From Blastocatellia bacterium (GTDB lineage Bacteria; Acidobacteriota; Blastocatellia; HR10; J050): 46,854 nucleotides of DNA. The notes under the pieces were generated by a model. That model saw only the letters and a program-made list of their open reading frames with translations, did no database searches and was not told where the DNA came from. Both the position numbers and the translations under genes were made by a program. Positions 1 through 5,954 of the stretch are shown here, in pieces. Each line of letters begins with the position of its first letter. Within the stretch, counting starts at the first letter, position 1. The DNA lies in contig JANWZE010000076.1 of assembly GCA_025054955.1 (NCBI GenBank), forward strand, positions 1-46,854. The letters run 5' to 3'.

Positions 1-1539
1 AAGAGCAAAGAATTCATTTTCTTTTTGCCTGCTGATCATGCGGAAGAAATCTCCGTGCCTGATGAGATGATCGAACGATTCCAGGATGACGACCAAATTA
101 CGCAATGGCAAGAAAGAGCCTTTCCAAAGGATAAGCCTGACCCGAATTGTCGTGACCGCAATGGGATGGTTCGCAAGAACCCACCAGAGCCTGGTGATCC
201 TGTGTTCTTCTTGCGAGAAAACGAGCAACTTACTTTCTTCGGGCGGGCCCAGATGTTCCGCCTGCCCTACACGCAACGCCCCATAGACCTTGTTCCGCCA
301 GAATTGCGCCGACCTGAAGACATTGACTATGCGGAAGCGTTGTTCGGCTTTGTGCGAACCAAGAAAGAGCTGGCAGAGATGAAACAACGCGGTGTCATCC
401 AGGAAATCCCGAAGCAGGGCGATAAGCGTCGGGCTTATGCTGGTCGGGTGTTTGTAACAGACGCCGTGTTAGAAGATGGGCAGAGCGACTACTGGCTATC
501 TCCTGATCCAATCACTCCAAAGATTCTCGCCACGCCGAAACCGACTGCCTTTCAACACTACCTTGTGCAAACCGGGGACAATAAAAGCCAACTAAAGCAC
601 TACGGCAGTCCAACTCCACAGGACACCATCATTCGCGGACACAAACGCTACTGGCACCAGGGTCTGAGCTCAGACGAAGGGTTGACGCTCGATCGAATTC
701 GGGAACTGATCGAGGACGAGAGAGCGCGACTCCACCAGTTAGCAGAAACGAGTACGCAGCACACGCAATTCAAACCGGTAAAACCAGGTGTGAAATTCAC
801 GTTCCGTGTTTACTTCGAGAACCTCTGCGACCGCGAGCTGGGCGCACTGTGCTGGACGCTGCATCCGTTGGGAGATTCGAGCAAAGAATATTGTCACCAT
901 CTCGGCATGGGCAAGCCGCTGGGCATGGGTGCGGTGAAGCTGGAGGCAACCCTGCATCTGACCAATCGGTCCACGCGCTACGGTACACTGTTTGATGGTG
1001 ATAATTGGCAGACAGGAGCAACAGCAAGTAGTGAGTCGTTGTCCGACCGCGGAACGCTGGAAGCACGCGTCAAAGATTTTGAGCAGCATGTCCTCGAAAC
1101 GCTCGGCCACAGCGCAACAGGCCATCATCTCTCTGAAGTGAAGCGCATTGGAATGTTGCTCAAGCTGATGGAATGGCCAGGCTTCCGGGCAGTGCCGCCT
1201 ATTCCCGGTCAGCCTGCGCCCAACAATTGTGTTATTACCGAAAATGGAGTCCAGCGCCCCAATACGCGCTACATGATGATTGAACTGCCGGGTGTTTCAG
1301 GATCAGGGAGAAATGAATACCGTGACCGTCCCGTGTTGCCCGATCCTTGTGCCTTCGATTCCAGTATCTGCACTCTCGCTGAGTCAGCTTCAAACAGCTC
1401 GGATGCACCTGCAAGTGCATCAGCTCAACCCAGTACCTCCAGTGGCTCGACTCCTTCACTGCCATCATCCTTGAAGGTCGTCTCTAATCCATCCGGTCGA
1501 AAAGCGAAAAAACGAAAGCGGAAGAGGCCAAACCGATAA
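1..1539 (+). CDS. RAMP-superfamily CRISPR-associated protein (TIGR03986-like), 5' end cut by window edge
   Basis: The reading frame is open from base 1, so the gene begins outside the window; the TTG at 25 is internal. The protein resembles the TIGR03986 family of type III CRISPR RAMP proteins, which are backbone or crRNA-binding subunits of Csm/Cmr-like effector complexes. Visible RAMP features are a segment with DYAEALFGFV followed by a GRVFVTDA strand, and a glycine-rich loop HHLGMGKPLGMGAVKL about 300 residues in, where RAMPs contact crRNA. The last roughly 55 residues are serine-rich and end in a very basic tail (KAKKRKRKRPNR), probably disordered and possibly RNA-binding. The Csx3 operon starts about 270 bases downstream on the same strand, consistent with one type III locus. 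The family is read by eye; membership in the RAMP superfamily is firmer than the exact subfamily. Confidence 0.8.
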   Translation, partial: KSKEFIFFLPADHAEEISVPDEMIERFQDDDQITQWQERAFPKDKPDPNCRDRNGMVRKNPPEPGDPVFFLRENEQLTFFGRAQMFRLPYTQRPIDLVPPELRRPEDIDYAEALFGFVRTKKELAEMKQRGVIQEIPKQGDKRRAYAGRVFVTDAVLEDGQSDYWLSPDPITPKILATPKPTAFQHYLVQTGDNKSQLKHYGSPTPQDTIIRGHKRYWHQGLSSDEGLTLDRIRELIEDERARLHQLAETSTQHTQFKPVKPGVKFTFRVYFENLCDRELGALCWTLHPLGDSSKEYCHHLGMGKPLGMGAVKLEATLHLTNRSTRYGTLFDGDNWQTGATASSESLSDRGTLEARVKDFEQHVLETLGHSATGHHLSEVKRIGMLLKLMEWPGFRAVPPIPGQPAPNNCVITENGVQRPNTRYMMIELPGVSGSGRNEYRDRPVLPDPCAFDSSICTLAESASNSSDAPASASAQPSTSSGSTPSLPSSLKVVSNPSGRKAKKRKRKRPNR

Positions 1540-1562
1540 CAAGACGGGAGTCAGTTACTCCG

Positions 1563-1733
1563 ATGGGAGATGACAGAAGTGACAAACCGGCAGCTCAAAC
1601 CGATGACGGTGAGATTACCGTCTGCAGTAATTTCCCTCCATATCCGAAGGGAACGGCGGGAACGCGCTGTCGCGCTGACGTCACGAGGGAAGAGGGAAAA
1701 GCACGCCGTGCACTATTTAAGGGGTGGAAGTAG
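1563..1733 (+). CDS. Possible small ORF, 56 aa, between the RAMP gene and the Csx3 operon
   Basis: An ATG at 1563 opens a 56-codon frame ending in TAG at 1731-1733. A GGGAG stretch about 12 bases upstream is a weak ribosome site. The product is charged, has two cysteines and a basic C-terminus (ARRALFKGWK), and has no recognisable domain. It lies in the CRISPR-associated run and on its strand, so it could be a small accessory protein, but an ORF of this size can occur by chance. The alternative is untranslated leader or spacer. Confidence 0.3.
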   Translation: MGDDRSDKPAAQTDDGEITVCSNFPPYPKGTAGTRCRADVTREEGKARRALFKGWK

Positions 1734-1752
1734 ATGAACCCGTGGTGTTAGT

Positions 1753-1782
1753 TTGACGCACATATCTTTTCTAACCTAAAAA
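1753..1782 (+). promoter_or_regulatory. Weak candidate sigma-70 promoter for the Csx3 operon
   Basis: TTGACG at 1753-1758 is followed after 18 bases by a TAAAAA-like -10 at 1777-1782, in a locally AT-rich stretch just before the strong ribosome site AAAGGAG (1794-1800) of the Csx3 gene. The -35 is good and the -10 is poor. It suggests the Csx3 operon can be transcribed apart from the upstream cas genes. Confidence 0.3.
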
Positions 1783-1809
1783 CTATCTGGTTCAAAGGAG
1801 AGATCAGAG

Positions 1810-2745
1810 ATGAACACGCGTGATGTAACCGTAACGCTGATTCCTACCGAAGAGGATTTTCAGATCCTCGACATCTTCATGGAAGCTGGGCGGATTCGAC
1901 CCGATGTCATCCGCTCTCTGAGCCTTCCCTCGAACATCGATCCTGCCAAGGGAGTCGTCATTAGTGGGAGAGCACCAATTTGGTTATATGCCCGTTTAGT
2001 TCACCTATGTTTGAACGCCCCATGGGTCGCCACGTATGACCCAAAGGCTGGAGCTATCATTGTTGTCCGTCGCTCGGTGGATCGGCCACAAGTGGGTGAT
2101 GTCATTCCGAAGGAAAAGGTATTCTGCTATTTGCCCAAGCATTCGGGGCCATCCAACCAAGAGGAGCCAAAGCCTGGAATCGGCTCCAAAGCGATTGCTT
2201 TCCTGGGACCGCCGCACAGTGGAAAGTCGGTGTTGATGAACGCACTTCGAATCAAGATGCAAGAGGTACTCCCTGCTGAGAAATTTCAACGTGATTTCTA
2301 CGTTCTTCGCGCCTGCCCTGACGGCGAGGGGGATTGGTTCAACGAAATTCCCCAAGAGGTCGCAATGACGCTACGCTATAAGAACCGCTTTGACGATGAG
2401 TTTGTGAATCAAATCTGCCAAGCCCTAGAGCAGCTCCGCCAACAAAAGCAACTATTGCTCGTCGACTGCGGTGGCAAGATTGACAGAAAGAACCAGCGCA
2501 TCCTCAACCGGTGCACACACGCCGTCATCGTGTCGCGCCATCCTGAGGAAATCCCCCTCTGGCGAGGAGCGGCGTTCTCCAGTGAGCTGGAAATCCTGGC
2601 GGAAGTAGAATCCCTCACCAATTCCTGCGCTGAAGTGCTTTCTTCTTCGCCTCTTCGCATACGCTTAGGCAAGTTAGAACGAGGAGAACGCTTGGCTGTT
2701 CCCGACGAGCTTTGGGGTTGCTTGAAATCTTTAATTGTTGATTGA
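1810..2745 (+). CDS. csx3: Csx3 (Crn3-type ring nuclease) domain fused to a P-loop NTPase
   Basis: This 311-aa protein joins two domains. Residues about 1-102 match Csx3: the conserved core GVVISGRAPIWLYARLVH, then APWVATYDPKAG and a GDVI ending. Csx3 proteins of type III CRISPR systems bind and cleave cyclic tetra-adenylate, and conserved His and Asp residues matter for this; H65 and D77 are the visible candidates. After a short linker (about 112-124) comes a P-loop NTPase with Walker A GPPHSGKS (133-140) and a Walker-B-like strand LLLVDCGG (216-222). The start is supported by AAAGGAG nine bases upstream. The last codons overlap the region just before the next gene, with which it forms an operon. 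The Csx3 call is firm; the role of the NTPase (fuel for a membrane partner, nucleotide kinase, or regulator of cOA turnover) is unknown. Confidence 0.8.
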   Translation: MNTRDVTVTLIPTEEDFQILDIFMEAGRIRPDVIRSLSLPSNIDPAKGVVISGRAPIWLYARLVHLCLNAPWVATYDPKAGAIIVVRRSVDRPQVGDVIPKEKVFCYLPKHSGPSNQEEPKPGIGSKAIAFLGPPHSGKSVLMNALRIKMQEVLPAEKFQRDFYVLRACPDGEGDWFNEIPQEVAMTLRYKNRFDDEFVNQICQALEQLRQQKQLLLVDCGGKIDRKNQRILNRCTHAVIVSRHPEEIPLWRGAAFSSELEILAEVESLTNSCAEVLSSSPLRIRLGKLERGERLAVPDELWGCLKSLIVD

Positions 2746-2770
2746 AAATCTTTTGATTTGGAGATCGCTT

Positions 2771-3850
2771 ATGGCACGCATCACAGAACGCAGCGCACGC
2801 GAGGCAGGGGCAGAGGATGCAAGAAGGAATTATCCTCCAAGCGACTTTGATGGCCAAGACGGTCGCATTTCGGACTTTGAGAAGCAAGTGGCCACTGTCA
2901 CTAAAAAAGAGATAGCGGATGCCGTTGAAAAATGGCGTCAAAGGGAAAACGAGGTGCTGAAGGAGCTCAGGACCATGGTTCCCGAATTACAGGCATCGCT
3001 CCACCGCTTCGAGGATACTCTGGAAACCCACAGGCGCCAATTTAGCCGAGATGTTGCCCCTGAGCCACCCCATCGTTATGGGAAAGTAGCCATTGCTGTC
3101 CTTGTTCTCCTTTTCCTCTTCGAAGGAGGCGTCAATATCTTCACGTTCCGCTTCCTGCGTGAGCCCGGCATCACCACTGTTGTCATTGGCCTGGCATTGG
3201 CAGTTCTCATCCCCTTCTCGGGATTCTATGCGGGTCGAATTCTGAAAGCCAAGGAGAAAGGATTTGTGGAGTGGGTTGTCGCCGTGCTGTTAGTCTTGAG
3301 TGCAGCCGCCCTGATCTTTGTTGTGGCACAAGGACGGCGGATCGGAATCGAGGCGCGTAAACACGATCCCAAAATTGTCGAAGAAGCGTTCTTAATTTTT
3401 CTGCTTCTGAATATCTTGCTCTTCGGGATCGCTTTTGGGGATGGCTATTTTTCAGGATACGTCTATCCCCGCTTGCAGAAAGCGTATGAGGAGCTGAGGC
3501 GTCGGAAGCGCCAATACATGAACAGACGTGCCCGCTTGAATGAGGCGTTCATCGGTGCTCTTAGCCATGTGCGGGAGAAGCTCGCCACGGCGCAACAACT
3601 TGGTGTGGTTTATCGCGAGGCTAACAGAAGAGCGCGAGGCAACGTGCCTCAGGAGGAGATACCAAAGTATTTTGTTGATGCGAGCTTCAAAGTAACCAGT
3701 GAAGTGCCCCAAGAAATAAGGAAATATCTTGATTCAGATGAGCCGGTGCGTGATTATGAGAAGAACCTGACGGATAACGAAGAGGCTATAAAGAATGGGC
3801 AAGAGTTGATCGGGAAAATAGATCGAGCCTTCAAGGAGGCTAAGTCATGA
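2771..3850 (+). CDS. Four-helix membrane protein with coiled-coil flanks, CRISPR-neighbour protein of unknown function
   Basis: I do not recognise a family. The start at 2771 is chosen over the ATG at 2735 because GGAG lies seven bases before it and because the earlier start overlaps the Csx3 gene. The 359-aa product has a charged, probably coiled-coil N-terminal region (about 45-92), four predicted membrane helices (about 105-126, 134-154, 165-187 and 206-227), then a long basic helical region (about 235-285) and an acidic C-terminus. No enzyme motif is visible. It sits between the Csx3-NTPase and the vWA lipoprotein genes and overlaps the latter by ATGA, so the three are probably translated together. 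A membrane-acting effector or scaffold linking a cytosolic cOA-binding ATPase to a surface or periplasmic protein is one reading; that is inference only. Confidence 0.75.
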   Translation: MARITERSAREAGAEDARRNYPPSDFDGQDGRISDFEKQVATVTKKEIADAVEKWRQRENEVLKELRTMVPELQASLHRFEDTLETHRRQFSRDVAPEPPHRYGKVAIAVLVLLFLFEGGVNIFTFRFLREPGITTVVIGLALAVLIPFSGFYAGRILKAKEKGFVEWVVAVLLVLSAAALIFVVAQGRRIGIEARKHDPKIVEEAFLIFLLLNILLFGIAFGDGYFSGYVYPRLQKAYEELRRRKRQYMNRRARLNEAFIGALSHVREKLATAQQLGVVYREANRRARGNVPQEEIPKYFVDASFKVTSEVPQEIRKYLDSDEPVRDYEKNLTDNEEAIKNGQELIGKIDRAFKEAKS

Positions 3851-4548
3851 GATGGCTTCTTTTCCTCTGCGTGACAATCTTGTGCATTGGATGTAACAAG
3901 ACAAAGATTGAGACGCTGGGTGTTCTGGTGATGGTTGATTTTTCAGTGAGCGCGCGTCCAGACCTGCCTGATTATCGGAAATATCTTTCCGTCATCCTGA
4001 ACGAAATGCCCGCAGACAGTCGTCTCGTTGTCGGTAAAATCGGAGAGACCACTGAGGCTACCTTTGATCCCTTCATTAACGAAACGTTCCCTGATGAAGA
4101 TTTTTGGACAACCAACCCTCAGGATGTTGCTGATGAGAAAGAGGCCATCAGAAAAAGATTCGAAACGCGCTGCGAGGAGGCTTTTCAGAACCCGACACTC
4201 AGTCCCTGGACGAACATCGTATCAGCTCTTTCTTTAGTTAAGCAGGTATTTCCAGATTCCAAGCGCCGTGTTCTCGTGCTGCTTTCAGATATGTTACATA
4301 GCTCATCGGACTTTGACCTGGAGAAAGTCAACATCACCGATGAATACATTGAGGCGACAATTGACAGGTTGAAGCGGGAGGATCGCCTACCACGACTTGA
4401 TGGAGTAGAAGTTTATGTTGCGGGCGCTCGCGCGCCGACTGACGAGCGGTATCGGGCTGTCAGGAAATTCTGGGGTCGCGTGTTTGAAGAAACCGGTGTT
4501 CAACTTAAATCGTATGGGCATACCCTTCTCAATTTTGAGCTGCGATAA
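3847..4548 (+). CDS. von Willebrand A domain lipoprotein
   Basis: The 233-aa product starts with a short lipoprotein signal, MRWLLFLCVTILCIGC, with the lipobox cysteine at 16. The mature part is a vWA-like Rossmann fold: a first hydrophobic strand GVLVMVDFSVS carries the metal site DxSxS (D31, S33, S35), T122 in SPWTNIVSAL supplies the threonine, and D148 in VLVLLSDML supplies the last aspartate, so the MIDAS looks complete. vWA domains bind protein partners through the metal. A lipoprotein of this kind would face the periplasm. Its ATG overlaps the stop of the membrane-protein gene (ATGA), which implies translational coupling. The partner is unknown; the neighbouring membrane protein is the obvious candidate. 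Confidence 0.75.
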   Translation: MRWLLFLCVTILCIGCNKTKIETLGVLVMVDFSVSARPDLPDYRKYLSVILNEMPADSRLVVGKIGETTEATFDPFINETFPDEDFWTTNPQDVADEKEAIRKRFETRCEEAFQNPTLSPWTNIVSALSLVKQVFPDSKRRVLVLLSDMLHSSSDFDLEKVNITDEYIEATIDRLKREDRLPRLDGVEVYVAGARAPTDERYRAVRKFWGRVFEETGVQLKSYGHTLLNFELR

Positions 4549-4790
4549 GCGAGTACGGCTTGACAGTAAGCGTTTTGAAAATGGTGACTGAGAGGGCAGA
4601 AGGTACAACCTCCCACGACTCCCCACACCTTTTTGACCTGCTACCCGTAGCGTGTTCACTACAGCCCGCCATGTGCGAGTGAGCCTGATTGAGACGGCAG
4701 CGGACATTGATGAAGATGGTAGCTGTCCCTGTGGGATTACGGTGGCTTATGCTAGAATGCTGATGATCAATAATCACGACGAGGACGATT

Positions 4791-5594
4791 ATGTCTCAAC
4801 CACTGACAGAGTTCATGCCGGATATTCGCCACATCATCACGGAGGACGATACTCCTGTGGACAATTTTGCCTCTGAAAAACAGCAACGGCTGCTGACCGA
4901 ACCGCTCTACAGCTCATGGGCAGGCCCCGGCCAAGGGCGATCATTTCTGGTGGCTGCTAATGTAGGAATTTTCTACACGCCCCGCGCAGCGGCGATTGTG
5001 CCGGACGTGTTCCTCAGTTTGGACGTAGAGGTTGCGCCCGATTGGTGGCAGAAGGAGCACCGGTCATACTTTCTGTGGGAGTTTGGCAAGCCGCCGGAAG
5101 TCGTCATTGAGATTGTCTCGAATCGGGAAGGCGGGGAGGCTGACGAGAAGAAACAGAAGTACGCGCGGATCAAGGTTGGGTATTACGTGATTTACGATCC
5201 GTTGCAGCAGGTCATGCCAGAGCCGTTGACGATTTATCAATTGCGTGGGCATACGTATGTCTTACAGGCGGAGCCGCGCTTTCCTGATCTCAAGCTTGGT
5301 TTAACGCTGTGGGAAGGGGAATACGAAGGTAGGCAGGATGTATGGCTACGATGGACCGACGAGCAGGGACGAATTATCCTGACCGGTAAGGAGCGGGCTG
5401 AGGCGGAGCGGGAGCGGGCTGAGGCGGAGCGGGAGCGGGCTGAGGCGGAGCGGGAGCGGGCCGAGCAGGAGCGGCAACGGGCCGAGCAGGAGCGAGCGGA
5501 GAAGGAAGCATTACGTGAGCAACTTGAGTTGGAACGCCAACGCGTTGCCCAACTGACAGAGCGCCTGCGACAACTAGGCAGGGAGCCAGAGTAA
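4791..5594 (+). CDS. Uma2-family (DUF820) PD-(D/E)XK-type endonuclease with coiled-coil tail
   Basis: Residues about 40-190 match Uma2/DUF820 proteins, a restriction-endonuclease-like fold common in cyanobacteria and Acidobacteriota. Visible signatures are IVPDVFLSLDVEV (D72), PPEVVIEIVSNREGG (E107), the lysine-rich helix EKKQKYARIKVGYYVIYDP and the late LKLGLTLWEG strand. Residues about 196-260 form a highly charged helix built on perfect and near-perfect AEAERER heptads, encoded by a DNA tandem repeat, ending in a leucine-rich stretch. A GAGG seven bases upstream supports the ATG. It follows the vWA gene by about 240 bases and may or may not belong to the CRISPR module; Uma2 genes are common stand-alone genes of uncertain function. 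Confidence 0.85.
   Translation: MSQPLTEFMPDIRHIITEDDTPVDNFASEKQQRLLTEPLYSSWAGPGQGRSFLVAANVGIFYTPRAAAIVPDVFLSLDVEVAPDWWQKEHRSYFLWEFGKPPEVVIEIVSNREGGEADEKKQKYARIKVGYYVIYDPLQQVMPEPLTIYQLRGHTYVLQAEPRFPDLKLGLTLWEGEYEGRQDVWLRWTDEQGRIILTGKERAEAERERAEAERERAEAERERAEQERQRAEQERAEKEALREQLELERQRVAQLTERLRQLGREPE
5391..5495 (+). repeat. 21-bp tandem repeat inside the Uma2 gene
   Basis: Three identical 21-base units (5391-5411, 5412-5432, 5433-5453) are followed by two diverged units (5454-5474, 5475-5495). Each unit encodes seven residues, so copy-number change would lengthen or shorten the coiled coil by heptads without shifting the frame. Confidence 0.9.
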
Positions 5595-5954
5595 AGATTT
5601 TCGTTGCTCAGAGCCTTCCCCTGTGTGGGTTCACACACCGATGAGTGGCGAGAAAGAATTAGCTCATGAAGCGCGCGAGCGACGCGAAAGAATGTCTTTT
5701 CCAGCATTCGTAGTGTGCGGCAACGCATCTCAGCGGTTTTTCTGAAAATCACCACAAAGACACAAAGAACGCAGAGAAGAAGCGTGGCCAACAAACTCCT
5801 TGACAATCCGAAGGCAATATAGGGTTCATGCTGGCAATCTAGCAGAGAAGAAGCGTGGCCGACAAACTCCTTGACAATGGCACTTGCTTCACCTCTCCAT
5901 CTTGGCGGTGCTGTTTTTCATCCTCCGTTGTGTCCGCTCACAGATGAGCAATTG
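5595..5954. other. Intergenic stretch without a gene
   Basis: No coding signal is seen. It contains an ACAAAGACACAAAG-type low-complexity motif and a duplicated 37-base segment. It separates the rightward Uma2 gene from the leftward SBBP gene, so it is a convergent gap; no clear intrinsic terminator was found. Confidence 0.6.
5771..5878. repeat. 37-bp direct repeat, two copies
   Basis: The segment starting GCAGAGAAGAAGCGTGGCC and ending CTTGACAAT occurs at 5771-5807 and again at 5842-5878 with one base difference, 34 bases apart. Each copy ends in TTGACAAT. Recent local duplication is the simplest reading. Confidence 0.85.

Noticed and set aside
1540-1809. Possible CRISPR array after the RAMP gene
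   Set aside because: No direct repeat of 25-40 bases with regular spacing is found here or anywhere in the window.
2735-2770. ATG at 2735 as start of the membrane-protein gene
   Set aside because: It overlaps the end of the Csx3 gene and has no ribosome site, whereas GGAG precedes the ATG at 2771 at the right distance.
5237-5806. 189-aa frame opposite the Uma2 gene
   Set aside because: It is rich in Ser, Arg and Ala because it reads the complement of the heptad repeat; no ribosome site or domain.
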